Assembly (NCBI RefSeq): GCF_947489565.1
Contig: NZ_CANLEA010000002.1
Coordinates: 396,684-460,683, forward strand
Reading direction: 5' to 3'
DNA length: 64,000 nt
Source: an uncultured Kordia sp.
GTDB taxonomy: Bacteria; Bacteroidota; Bacteroidia; Flavobacteriales; Flavobacteriaceae
A program made the position numbers and the translations under genes. Positions 15,859-23,997 of the stretch are shown here, in pieces; the first letter of the stretch is position 1, and the number at the start of each line of letters is the position of its first letter. The notes under the pieces were generated by a model. The model saw only the letters and a list, made by a program, of their open reading frames with translations, did no database searches and was not told the origin of the DNA.

Positions 15859-16482
15859 TTATTCCACTGAAACTTTCGACATCATATACAACATTTCTGT
15901 TCCGATTTGTTCACAACGTTCGTCATATTTTGCAGCTTCTTGTGGTGTTCCGTCAAATGCTTTTGGATCTTCAAAAGGCAAAGCAATTCTAAAATCGGTT
16001 CCAGGCACAAAAGGACAACCTTCATCGGCTTCTGTACACACCATAATGGCAGCAAATTCTTGTGTTGGATTTGGCGGTTCTTCAAAACGTTTTGAGAATG
16101 CGTTATATGCTTCTTGATCTTCTTTCCACTGAATTTTATAGATTGGATTTTCAGCTTCTACTAGTTTTGAAATGTCAAAACCAATTCTTCTTACAGCAGC
16201 TACTGCATTTGGATTGAAAGCTGTAGCTTCTGTTCCACCAGAATAGCTTTCTAATGCTGGTAATTGGTAATAATCTGCTGCTGCTGCCAACCATACTTGT
16301 CCTAAATGACTTCTTCGTGAGTTGTGCGTGCAAATCACAATCAACTTTGGTGTTTTTTTGTCGTTATATTTTTTTTGAACGTACGCAGATAGCGTTTCTA
16401 GTTGTGCTTTTCTATCTGATGAAATGGTATCAAACTGCTTGGTGAGTTTGTCAATGTTTATGAGTAATTCTTGGAATATCAT
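15859..16482 (-). CDS. Low-molecular-weight phosphatase / arsenate-reductase-like protein
   Basis: A 207-residue protein with the phosphatase loop CTHNSRRS (C-x5-R type, Cys51), the SGGTEATAFNP strand and VCTEADEGCPFVPG, as in LMW protein tyrosine phosphatases and thioredoxin-type arsenate reductases. The loop has His and Arg where ArsC enzymes have CTGNSCRS, so the second redox Cys of the loop is absent. An N-terminal helical extension of about 40 residues is present. No ars operon is nearby. Annotated in relatives as protein-tyrosine-phosphatase; the substrate is uncertain. Confidence 0.8.
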   Translation of the reverse strand: MIFQELLINIDKLTKQFDTISSDRKAQLETLSAYVQKKYNDKKTPKLIVICTHNSRRSHLGQVWLAAAADYYQLPALESYSGGTEATAFNPNAVAAVRRIGFDISKLVEAENPIYKIQWKEDQEAYNAFSKRFEEPPNPTQEFAAIMVCTEADEGCPFVPGTDFRIALPFEDPKAFDGTPQEAAKYDERCEQIGTEMLYMMSKVSVE

Positions 16483-16495
16483 AGCTGTAGTTGTT

Positions 16496-16540
16496 TAAAA
16501 AAAATATGCTTTAATACAGACAAAGTATCAAAGCATATTG
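16496..16540 (-). terminator. Terminator of the pyk operon
   Basis: Stem AATATGCTTT (16503-16512) with AAAGCATATT (16530-16539), a 17-base loop, then eight T on the minus strand, placed 31 bases past the pyk stop. Confidence 0.8.
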
Positions 16541-16570
16541 CTGTACTATTTTTATTTTTTTAAGATCTAA

Positions 16571-18001
16571 TTATTCAATCAACGAAACACGTAAGGTATT
16601 TACCATTCCTTTGTCTGTGATTGGCATCGCAGCCAAGTTGATCAACATATCATCTTTTTTCACAAATCCTTTCTCTTTTGCTATTTTATTTACATCTTCA
16701 ACGGTATCATCAGTACTTACAAATTTGTCATAATAGAATGCTTTTACGCCCCAAAGTAGGTTTAATTGCGTAAGGATTCTTTTGTTCGATGTAAATACTA
16801 AAATATGTGAAGCCGGACGCCAAGCAGATATTTGAAATGCAGTATATCCACTGTTTGTCAAAGTACAAATAGCTTTTGCTTTGATTTCATTTGCCATATG
16901 CGACGCATGGTAACATACAGATTTAGTAATGTATCGTTTGGTTCGAATGTGTGGTGGCGAATGTGGTACGCTAATGAGTGGAGAATCTTCAACACTTTTG
17001 ATGATTCTTGTCATTTGCTGAATTACTTCTACAGGATATTTACCAACCGAAGTTTCTCCAGACAACATTACTGCATCTGCACCATCCATTACAGAATTGG
17101 CAACATCATTAACCTCAGCTCTTGTTGGTGTTAAGCTTGTAATCATCGTTTCCATCATTTGTGTGGCAATGATTACAGGAATTCTTGCTTTTTTAGCACG
17201 CAATACCAATTGCTTTTGAATCAATGGTACTTCTTGCGCAGGCACTTCTACACCTAAATCACCACGAGCTACCATTAAACCATCACAATAGGCAACAATT
17301 TTATCAATATTGGCAACTGCTTCTGGCTTTTCTATTTTGGCAATGATTGGAATTTTATGATCTGAATGTTCGTTGATAATTGCTTGTAAATCCATCAAAT
17401 CTTGACTGTGACGTACAAACGATAAAGCCAACCAATCTACATCTTGTCCAATGGCAAAAATGGCATCTTTGATATCTTTTTCTGTCAACGCAGGCAACGA
17501 GATATTTGTATTTGGAAGATTGACTCCTTTTTTAGATTTCAATGGTCCACCTTGAATTACTTTCGCGGTAACTTCTTTTTCTCCATCCGTATCAACTACT
17601 TCAAAAATAAGTTTTCCGTCATCTAGTAAAATACGTTCTCCTGTATTTACATCTCTTGGAAAGTTTTGATAGTTCATGTATACTTTCTCTGAAGTTCCTT
17701 TGAACTCTTCTCCTGTACAGAATTTTATATGATCGCCTGGCTCTACAATCACATCTTCTGACATGATACCGACTCTCAATTTTGGTCCTTGTAAATCTGC
17801 TAATATAGAAGTGTTGAATCCGTGTTTTTCACTTAATTCTCGGATGATGGCAATACGTTCTGTTACATCTTCATAATTGGCATGCGAAAAGTTGATGCGA
17901 AATACATCTACTCCTTGCTCTATCATTTTTTTAATGATTTCTCTTGATCCTGATGCTGGTCCAAGTGTAGCTACTATTTTCGTCTTTTTTCTTTTTGGCA
18001 T
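16571..18001 (-). CDS. pyk: Pyruvate kinase
   Basis: A 476-residue glycolytic enzyme converting phosphoenolpyruvate and ADP to pyruvate and ATP. Visible motifs: KIVATLGPAS at the N-terminus (residues 7-16), VFRINFSHA, LADLQGPKLRVG, the PROSITE-type catalytic block IPIIAKIEKPEAVANIDKI (catalytic Lys in IEKPE), DLGVEVP, MDGADAVMLSGETSVGKYP, and a complete C-terminal allosteric domain. Length is standard. The start codon shares one base with the stop of the IPExxxVDY gene (18001), so they are translationally coupled, an order seen across Flavobacteriia. Confidence 0.97.
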   Translation of the reverse strand: MPKRKKTKIVATLGPASGSREIIKKMIEQGVDVFRINFSHANYEDVTERIAIIRELSEKHGFNTSILADLQGPKLRVGIMSEDVIVEPGDHIKFCTGEEFKGTSEKVYMNYQNFPRDVNTGERILLDDGKLIFEVVDTDGEKEVTAKVIQGGPLKSKKGVNLPNTNISLPALTEKDIKDAIFAIGQDVDWLALSFVRHSQDLMDLQAIINEHSDHKIPIIAKIEKPEAVANIDKIVAYCDGLMVARGDLGVEVPAQEVPLIQKQLVLRAKKARIPVIIATQMMETMITSLTPTRAEVNDVANSVMDGADAVMLSGETSVGKYPVEVIQQMTRIIKSVEDSPLISVPHSPPHIRTKRYITKSVCYHASHMANEIKAKAICTLTNSGYTAFQISAWRPASHILVFTSNKRILTQLNLLWGVKAFYYDKFVSTDDTVEDVNKIAKEKGFVKKDDMLINLAAMPITDKGMVNTLRVSLIE

Positions 18002-18486
18002 TACTCAAAAATTAAATTGTTTTTAGATTTTAGTTGATTTGCTTCTAAGATATATGCCGTAATTACTTCTGCAATGGCATTTACTTTAGAGAGTATAATT
18101 TTAGGGGATTTTATATGACTTTCGCTTGATATTTTTACAAAATAATCAACTTTTTTGCGCTCAGGGATTAAGTATTTAGAAACCGTTCTTTTCCCTTGTT
18201 GTTCAGAAAATAATGATCCTGCACTCGCAACTCGTTCCACTTCTTTTCTACTAATATTTGCAACCAAATTCCAAGTCACAAAGTTTTTTTCATCATTCCA
18301 TTCATAAATAGAGAAAGAAGCTTCCATATAATTATAGTCTAAATCTTCCTGTTTTCTTGCTAATTTCAGATCCAAATGACTATTTAATAAATATGCTAAA
18401 CGATAATCTTCTGCTGAACAATGAATTGCTATCAACGTGTAGTTATCTTCTTCAAAATCATCCTCAAAGAGTTTATGAATTGCCAT
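18001..18486 (-). CDS. IPExxxVDY family protein
   Basis: A 161-residue protein with the motif IPERKKVDY near residue 111, which names the family (found next to pyk in Bacteroidota). The ATG at 18486 (MAIHKLFEDD) was chosen; an ATG/alternative start at 18504 would add six residues. There is no signal or catalytic motif. The function is unknown; the overlap with pyk suggests a role linked to glycolysis or simple co-expression. Upstream, 18487-18670 carries no gene and only AT-rich sequence. Confidence 0.85.
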   Translation of the reverse strand: MAIHKLFEDDFEEDNYTLIAIHCSAEDYRLAYLLNSHLDLKLARKQEDLDYNYMEASFSIYEWNDEKNFVTWNLVANISRKEVERVASAGSLFSEQQGKRTVSKYLIPERKKVDYFVKISSESHIKSPKIILSKVNAIAEVITAYILEANQLKSKNNLIFE

Positions 18487-18670
18487 AAATCTTGTAATTA
18501 ACAAATGTAAATATATAATTTAATGACTATATAAAGGTTAATTTTTAGTAATGTTTCTAAAGATTTCGCAACGAAAACGTTATAGCTAATCAATTCTTTT
18601 TTTGAAATCGCAAAATCACCTCGTAGTAATTTCGAAATTTGGAAAAAAAGGCAAGAATTGTTTGTGAAAA

Positions 18671-19405
18671 TTAAGTGTTAATTTGTTTTTGAAAGGCAAA
18701 AAAGGCACGTTTTGATGCTTTTTCTTCTGCTTTCTTTTTGGAAGTGGCACGTGCTTTTCCAACCACGCGGTTGTCAATGAATAGTTTGACAGCAAAATGT
18801 TTCAATTCGTCATTTCCGGTATCTTCATATACATCGTATTTGAAGTTTTTCTTTTCTTTTTGACACCATTCAATGAGCAAACTTTTGTAACTAATTACTT
18901 TTCCTTCTAAGCGTTCAATATCTACGTATGGAGAAATTACACGTAAGTGAATGAATTTTTCACAGTATTTGTATCCTTTATCTAAAAATATAGCACCAAT
19001 TAAGGCTTCAAAAAGATTCCCATGAATATTTTCACCAAAATTATCTTTAGGAATGCGAGAACGCACCAACTCAATTAATTTTAAATCGCGTCCCAATTCG
19101 TTTAAGTGTTCACGACTTACAATTTTGGAGCGCATTTTTGTCAAATAACCTTCATTTCCCGAAGGAACCTCCACAAAAAGATATGAAGAAATCACGCTAC
19201 TTAGCATGGCATCGCCTAAAAACTCGAGTCGTTCGTAGTTTACAGAATTCCCTTTCGAGTCTTTCTGATTCATTGAACGATGCGTAAAAGCTTTCTTATA
19301 AATTTTCTTTCTTTTGGTTTTAAAACCGAGAATATCTTCAAGTTCAACAAAAAAATCCCCATCTTCTTCAGATCGGGAGTTTAGTATTTTGCGAACAAAG
19401 TTCAT
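18671..19405 (-). CDS. rnc: Ribonuclease III
   Basis: A 244-residue double-strand-specific RNase. The catalytic domain has NYERLEFLGDAML (about 56-68) and FEALIGAIFLDKG (about 133-145) with the acidic metal ligands. A dsRNA-binding domain occupies about 170-240 (YKSLLIEWCQ, KKKAEEKASKRAFFAF). It matures rRNA and processes mRNAs. It starts 3 bases after the fabF stop, giving the order acpP-fabF-rnc typical of bacteria. Confidence 0.96.
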   Translation of the reverse strand: MNFVRKILNSRSEEDGDFFVELEDILGFKTKRKKIYKKAFTHRSMNQKDSKGNSVNYERLEFLGDAMLSSVISSYLFVEVPSGNEGYLTKMRSKIVSREHLNELGRDLKLIELVRSRIPKDNFGENIHGNLFEALIGAIFLDKGYKYCEKFIHLRVISPYVDIERLEGKVISYKSLLIEWCQKEKKNFKYDVYEDTGNDELKHFAVKLFIDNRVVGKARATSKKKAEEKASKRAFFAFQKQINT

Positions 19406-19408
19406 GAA

Positions 19409-20659
19409 TTAGTTTAGCTTTTTAAATAATACACAAGCATTGTGTCCTCCAAAACCAAACGTGTTGCTCATAGCAACTTTTACATCTCGTTCTTGTGCTT
19501 TGTTGAGTGTTAAATTAAGACTCGGATCAATATTTTCATCTACCGTAGAATGATTTATTGTGGGTGGTATGACTCCGTGTTCAATTGCCAATATAGAGGC
19601 AATAGCTTCAATAGCACCAGCCGCTCCCAATAAATGTCCTGTCATGGACTTGGTAGAATTAATATTTATATTTTTAGCATGATCACCAAACACTTCGGTA
19701 ATGGCTTTTAGCTCTGCAACATCACCTAGTGGCGTTGACGTTCCGTGTGTATTGATATGATCTACTTCTTCAGGTTGCATTCCTGCATTTTCAAGACAGT
19801 TTCTCATTACTGCCATGACTCCAATTCCATCAGGATGTGGAGCTGTCATATGGTAAGCATCTGATGACAATCCGCCACCAATTACTTCCGCATATATTTT
19901 AGCACCTCTAGCTTTGGCGTGCTCGTATTCTTCAAGAATAATAGCACCTGCACCTTCACCCAATACAAAACCATCACGGTTTGCATCAAATGGTCTAGAA
20001 GCTGTTTGTGGGTCATCGTTTCGTGTTGACATGGCATGCATCGCGTTAAATCCGCCCATACCAGCAATGGTAACTGCGGCTTCACTTCCACCAGTAACAA
20101 TTACGTCACAATGTCCTAATCTAATATAGTTTAAAGCATCAATCATCGCGTTGGCTGATGATGCACAAGCAGATACTGTTGTATAATTTGGCCCCATAAA
20201 TCCATGTTTAATAGAAATATTTCCAGGCGCAATATCTGCGATCATTTTTGGAATAAAGAAAGGATTGAATTTTGGAGTACCATCACCATTGGCATAGTTA
20301 ATCACTTCTTCTTGAAATGTTTCTAAACCACCAATTCCTGCGCCCCAAACAACACCAACTCTTAATTTATTTATAGTATCCATGTCAAGTTTTGCATCTG
20401 CAATGGCTTCATCGGAAGCAACAACTGCATACTGCGAAAACTTATCCATTCTTCTCGATTCTTTTCTGTGGATAAAATCTGTGACATTAAAGTTTTTAAC
20501 TTCACAGGCGAATTTTGTTTTAAATTTTTCAGGATCAAAATGTGTAACTGGAGCAGCTCCGCTTTTTCCTGCGATGAGTGCATTCCAATATTCCTCTACG
20601 GTATTTCCGATAGGAGTCAACGCTCCTAAACCTGTAACTACAACTCGCTTTAATTCCAT
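19409..20659 (-). CDS. fabF: 3-oxoacyl-ACP synthase II
   Basis: A 416-residue KAS II condensing enzyme that elongates acyl-ACP with malonyl-ACP. The triad is visible: Cys165 in TVSACASSAN, His in INTHGTSTPLGD (about 305) and His in MTGHLLGAAGAIEA (about 341), plus the thiolase-like glycine-rich ends (SNTFGFGGHNACVLF). It lies 107 bases after acpP with a hairpin between and is followed at once by rnc. Confidence 0.97.
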   Translation of the reverse strand: MELKRVVVTGLGALTPIGNTVEEYWNALIAGKSGAAPVTHFDPEKFKTKFACEVKNFNVTDFIHRKESRRMDKFSQYAVVASDEAIADAKLDMDTINKLRVGVVWGAGIGGLETFQEEVINYANGDGTPKFNPFFIPKMIADIAPGNISIKHGFMGPNYTTVSACASSANAMIDALNYIRLGHCDVIVTGGSEAAVTIAGMGGFNAMHAMSTRNDDPQTASRPFDANRDGFVLGEGAGAIILEEYEHAKARGAKIYAEVIGGGLSSDAYHMTAPHPDGIGVMAVMRNCLENAGMQPEEVDHINTHGTSTPLGDVAELKAITEVFGDHAKNININSTKSMTGHLLGAAGAIEAIASILAIEHGVIPPTINHSTVDENIDPSLNLTLNKAQERDVKVAMSNTFGFGGHNACVLFKKLN

Positions 20660-20704
20660 CTTTGATAAGTTCGTTTAAAATTAAGAAGAAATTCCTTCTA
20701 ACAA

Positions 20705-20737
20705 AACATTAGAATGCACATCATGCATTCTAATGTT
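20705..20737. terminator. Hairpin between acpP and fabF
   Basis: A perfect 14-base stem (20705-20718 with 20724-20737, AACATTAGAATGCA) with a 5-base loop. The T tract on the minus strand is short, so it may be a partial terminator setting a high acpP to fabF ratio, or an mRNA-stabilising hairpin. Confidence 0.6.
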
Positions 20738-20766
20738 GTTTTTAATATAGAAAATTTATTCTTTTC

Positions 20767-21003
20767 TTACTTTTTTGCTTCTTCAATGTAAGAGATAGCT
20801 TGACCTACAGTTGCAATGTTCTCTGCTTGATCATCTGGAATTTGAATATCGAATTCTTTTTCGAATTCCATAATCAATTCTACCGTGTCCAATGAATCTG
20901 CTCCTAAGTCGTTTGTAAAGCTTCCTTCTGGAACTACTTCGTTCTCATCTACACCTAATTTGTCTACGATAATCGCTTTTACTCTTGATGCAATGTCTGA
21001 CAT
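20767..21003 (-). CDS. acpP: Acyl carrier protein
   Basis: A 78-residue acidic four-helix protein. Ser37 in [11 protein letters not shown] receives 4'-phosphopantetheine. It carries growing acyl chains in fatty acid synthesis. Length and sequence are typical. A near-consensus Bacteroidota promoter lies 32 bases upstream, in keeping with high expression. First gene of acpP-fabF-rnc. Confidence 0.98.
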   Translation of the reverse strand: MSDIASRVKAIIVDKLGVDENEVVPEGSFTNDLGADSLDTVELIMEFEKEFDIQIPDDQAENIATVGQAISYIEEAKK

Positions 21004-21034
21004 AATCTTATAGTTTTTAAAATTTAATTGTTGG

Positions 21035-21063
21035 CAAAAATAAAAAACTTTAATTTAAAACAA
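21035..21063 (-). promoter_or_regulatory. acpP promoter (TTG-N18-TATTTTTG)
   Basis: On the minus strand a TTG at 21063-21061 is followed by 18 bases and TATTTTTG (21042-21035), matching the Bacteroidota primary-sigma consensus. The transcript would have a short leader before the ATG at 21003. Confidence 0.75.
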
Positions 21064-21191
21064 CATTTTGTACAAAAAATGTGTTCTAATTTACTAAAAT
21101 TTTAGGATAAGTAATTTGATTTTGCCTTCATTTTGTTAATAATTATTCTTTTTTTTGTCGAAACAACAGTTACTAAAATCTCACTCTTTTT

Positions 21192-21761
21192 ATGAAGCGT
21201 ATCGCAATTTTTGCTTCAGGTTCCGGAACTAATGCTGAAAATATTATTCGATATTTTCAAGAACGAAACAATGCTTCCGTTGTTCAAATTTTGACTAACA
21301 ATCAGCATGCCAAAGTTTTAGAACGTGCTAAAAATCACAAAATCAGTGGTTTAAGCTTCAACAGAACTGCATTATATCGCAGTAATGATGTATTAAACTT
21401 GCTCCAAACTGCACAAATTGACTTAATTGTTCTTGCTGGGTTCCTATGGAAATTTCCTGAACATATACTTACTGCATTCCCAAACAAGGTAATTAATGTC
21501 CATCCTGCTTTGCTTCCAAAATATGGAGGAAAAGGCATGTATGGAGCACATGTGCATACTGCTGTGGTTGCAAATAAAGAAAAAGAAAGCGGTATTACCA
21601 TACATTTTGTCAATGAAAATTATGATGAAGGTGCTATTATTTTCCAAGCGAAAACTTTTGTAAGCGAAAATGATACGCCCGAAACCCTTGCTCAAAAGAT
21701 TCATCAGCTTGAATACAAACATTTTCCTGAAGTAATAGCGCAGGTATTAGAAAACTCATAA
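21192..21761 (+). CDS. purN: Phosphoribosylglycinamide formyltransferase
   Basis: A 189-residue GART that transfers formyl from 10-formyl-THF to GAR, third step of purine synthesis. Motifs: FASGSGTNAENII (phosphate binding), VINVHPALLPKYGGKGMYG (catalytic Asn-His pair in NVHPALLP) and ESGITIHFVNENYDEGAII (catalytic Asp near the end). Two bases separate it from rnhA. Confidence 0.96.
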   Translation: MKRIAIFASGSGTNAENIIRYFQERNNASVVQILTNNQHAKVLERAKNHKISGLSFNRTALYRSNDVLNLLQTAQIDLIVLAGFLWKFPEHILTAFPNKVINVHPALLPKYGGKGMYGAHVHTAVVANKEKESGITIHFVNENYDEGAIIFQAKTFVSENDTPETLAQKIHQLEYKHFPEVIAQVLENS

Positions 21762-21763
21762 TT

Positions 21764-22240
21764 ATGGCAGACGTACATATTTATACAGACGGTTCTTCTA
21801 GAGGAAATCCAGGACCTGGTGGTTACGGAATTGTCATGGAATGGGTTGGAAAACCGTATCGCAAAGAATTTTCGGAAGGATATCGAAAAACAACAAACAA
21901 TCGCATGGAATTGTTGGCTGTTATTGTGGCTTTAGAGAAATTGAAGTATATGCATACCGATGTTAAAGTTTTTACCGATTCGAAGTATGTTGTAGATTCT
22001 GTAGAGAAAAAATGGGTCTTTGGTTGGGAGAAAAAAGGATTTTCTGGAAAGAAAAATACCGATTTATGGATTCGTTTCTTAAAAATTTACCGAAGACATA
22101 TTGTCCGTTTCCAGTGGATTAAAGGTCATAATAATCATGTACAGAACGAACGTTGCGATTTTTTAGCCGTAGAAGCTTCAAAAAAAGAAAAGTTAAAAAT
22201 TGATAATTTCTTCGAAAACGAGCGCAACAAATTGCTCTAA
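21764..22240 (+). CDS. rnhA: Ribonuclease HI
   Basis: A 158-residue RNase H type 1. The acidic active-site residues are visible in IYTDGSSRGNPGPGGYG (Asp), RMELLAVIVALE (Glu), FTDSKYVVDSV (Asp) and NERCDFLA (Asp). GHNNHVQNERCD holds the conserved His. It degrades RNA in RNA-DNA hybrids. Translated 2 bases after purN. Confidence 0.95.
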   Translation: MADVHIYTDGSSRGNPGPGGYGIVMEWVGKPYRKEFSEGYRKTTNNRMELLAVIVALEKLKYMHTDVKVFTDSKYVVDSVEKKWVFGWEKKGFSGKKNTDLWIRFLKIYRRHIVRFQWIKGHNNHVQNERCDFLAVEASKKEKLKIDNFFENERNKLL

Positions 22241-22298
22241 CTAGTTTATTTGGTATCATATTTGTATTTTTGTTATTATAATTCCCTCAAAATCAAAC

Positions 22299-22889
22299 AT
22301 GAAAACCTATATTGCTATTTTCAGTTTACTTCTCTGCATTCCACTTTTTGCTCAAAAAGACTGGAAACTCAAGAAAGATAAAAACGATATTAAAATTTAT
22401 GTAAAATCTTCAAATTCTAGTAGTTTAAAGATATTTAAGGCTGAAATGACAGTCCAAAGCTCTATTGATGAAGTATTGGATGTTATTGTAGATGGCGATA
22501 AATTACAAGACTGGAATTATAAAGCATTAGACAGTAAATTACTAAGTAAAACTTCGGAAAGTGAGTATCTTATTTGGTTAGCACTCGATTTGCCTTGGCC
22601 AGTTCGGAATAGAGATGTTGTTATTGCACTTAAAATTCGTCGCATTACACAAGATGTCGTAAAAATTGATGTTTCGGCAGCTTCCGATCGTTATGAAGAA
22701 AAAGATGATTACTTGCGTATCACTTATTTTGAAGGCTATTGGTTGCTTGAACAAATGGGAGATACCGTAAAAATTACACATCAAATGCATGGCGATCCAG
22801 GCGGAAGCATTCCCAATTGGTTTGTAAATAGCACCATTACAAAAGCACCTTTTTACAACCTTAACGCTTTAAAGGAACGCGTTGAATAG
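22299..22889 (+). CDS. Exported START-domain lipid-binding-like protein
   Basis: A 196-residue protein with a Sec signal peptide (MKTYIAIFSLLLCIPLFAQ, cut after FA or AQ) followed by a START/SRPBCC-fold domain: DWKLKKDKNDIKIYVK, SSIDEVLDVIVDGDKLQDWN, WPVRNRDVVI, YWLLEQMGDTVKITHQMHGD and GGSIPNWFVNS. The helix-grip fold binds a lipid or other hydrophobic ligand. It is probably periplasmic. The ligand is unknown. Confidence 0.85.
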   Translation: MKTYIAIFSLLLCIPLFAQKDWKLKKDKNDIKIYVKSSNSSSLKIFKAEMTVQSSIDEVLDVIVDGDKLQDWNYKALDSKLLSKTSESEYLIWLALDLPWPVRNRDVVIALKIRRITQDVVKIDVSAASDRYEEKDDYLRITYFEGYWLLEQMGDTVKITHQMHGDPGGSIPNWFVNSTITKAPFYNLNALKERVE

Positions 22890-22973
22890 TACATTTCTAA
22901 GATACTTTCTGTCAAAAAAATCACAAAAAAAATATCTAAATACGCAAGCTGTTTTTCTTGGGAAAATTTTATG

Positions 22974-22981
22974 TAAGTTTG
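22974..22981 (+). promoter_or_regulatory. Candidate -7 box of the PfkB gene
   Basis: TAAGTTTG matches TAnnTTTG exactly and lies 22 bases before the ATG at 23003. A TTG is present upstream but the spacing (13 bases) is short, so the -33 part is not convincing. Confidence 0.4.
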
Positions 22982-23002
22982 CAAAAAATTTTAATTCAAG
23001 AA

Positions 23003-23929
23003 ATGAGCAAATTATTAATTGTAGGAACGGTTGCTTTTGATGCTATTGAAACACCATTTGGAAAAACAGATAAAATCTTAGGTGGCGCAGCTACATATAT
23101 TGGTTTGTCTGCTGCAAACTTTGATGTAGATTCAGCAATTGTATCAGTTGTTGGAGAAGATTTTCCACAAGAATACCTAGACATGCTAGCTGACAGAAAT
23201 ATTGATATTTCAGGAATAGAAGTTGTTGAAGGAGGAAAAACATTTTTCTGGAGTGGAAAATATCACAACGATATGAATTCTAGAGATACGTTGGTTACTG
23301 AGCTAAACGTATTGGCAGATTTTAATCCTGTAGTTCCTGAAAACTACAAAGATGCTGAGATTGTAATGTTAGGAAATTTACATCCTGGCGTACAAATGAG
23401 TGTGATTAATCAAATGACAGAGAAACCAAAATTAATTGTATTAGATACAATGAACTTTTGGATGGATTGCGCTTGGGACGATTTATTAGCCGTTATCAAA
23501 AAGGTAGATGTAATTACAATTAATGATGAAGAAGCGCGTCAATTATCTGGTGAATATTCATTGGTAAAAGCCGCACAGAAGATTCATGAAATGGGTCCTA
23601 AATATGTAGTGATTAAAAAAGGAGAGCACGGCGCTTTAATTTTTAGTGATGGAAACATATTCTTTGCACCAGCATTGCCATTAGAAGAAGTATTTGATCC
23701 AACAGGAGCCGGAGATACGTTTGCAGGAGGGTTTTCTGGATATTTAGCGAAGCATGAAGATATTTCATTTGAAAGTATGAAAAATGCCATCATTTATGGT
23801 TCTAACTTAGCTTCATTCTGTGTAGAAAAGTTTGGAACACAACGCATGGAATCGCTCACTAAAGAAGAAATTACAAATCGCTTGAAGCAGTTTAAACAAC
23901 TGACTCAGTTTGAAATAGAAGTAAACTAA
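23003..23929 (+). CDS. PfkB-family sugar/nucleoside kinase
   Basis: A 308-residue kinase; start at MSKLLIVGTVAFD, where the family fold begins (a start at 22958 would add 15 unrelated residues). Motifs: ILGGAATYIGLSA near the N-terminus, DVITINDEEAR, and the catalytic FDPTGAGDTFAGGFSGYL with the base Asp in GAGD. PfkB enzymes phosphorylate ribose, adenosine, fructose-6-P and similar substrates; this one cannot be assigned. It precedes the amidophosphoribosyltransferase gene but a terminator separates them. Confidence 0.92.
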   Translation: MSKLLIVGTVAFDAIETPFGKTDKILGGAATYIGLSAANFDVDSAIVSVVGEDFPQEYLDMLADRNIDISGIEVVEGGKTFFWSGKYHNDMNSRDTLVTELNVLADFNPVVPENYKDAEIVMLGNLHPGVQMSVINQMTEKPKLIVLDTMNFWMDCAWDDLLAVIKKVDVITINDEEARQLSGEYSLVKAAQKIHEMGPKYVVIKKGEHGALIFSDGNIFFAPALPLEEVFDPTGAGDTFAGGFSGYLAKHEDISFESMKNAIIYGSNLASFCVEKFGTQRMESLTKEEITNRLKQFKQLTQFEIEVN

Positions 23930-23931
23930 AA

Positions 23932-23961
23932 AAATGCGCTCAAAACTGAGCGCTTTTTTTT
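23932..23961 (+). terminator. Terminator after PfkB gene
   Basis: Stem GCGCTCA/TGAGCGC with an AAAC loop and eight T, directly after the stop codon. Confidence 0.92.
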
Positions 23962-23997
23962 ATCACAATACACACAACAACAACACAAACTACAACA

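Noticed and set aside
15859..16482. Arsenic-resistance operon
   Set aside because: The phosphatase lacks the second loop Cys of arsenate reductases and no arsenite pump or ArsR is near.
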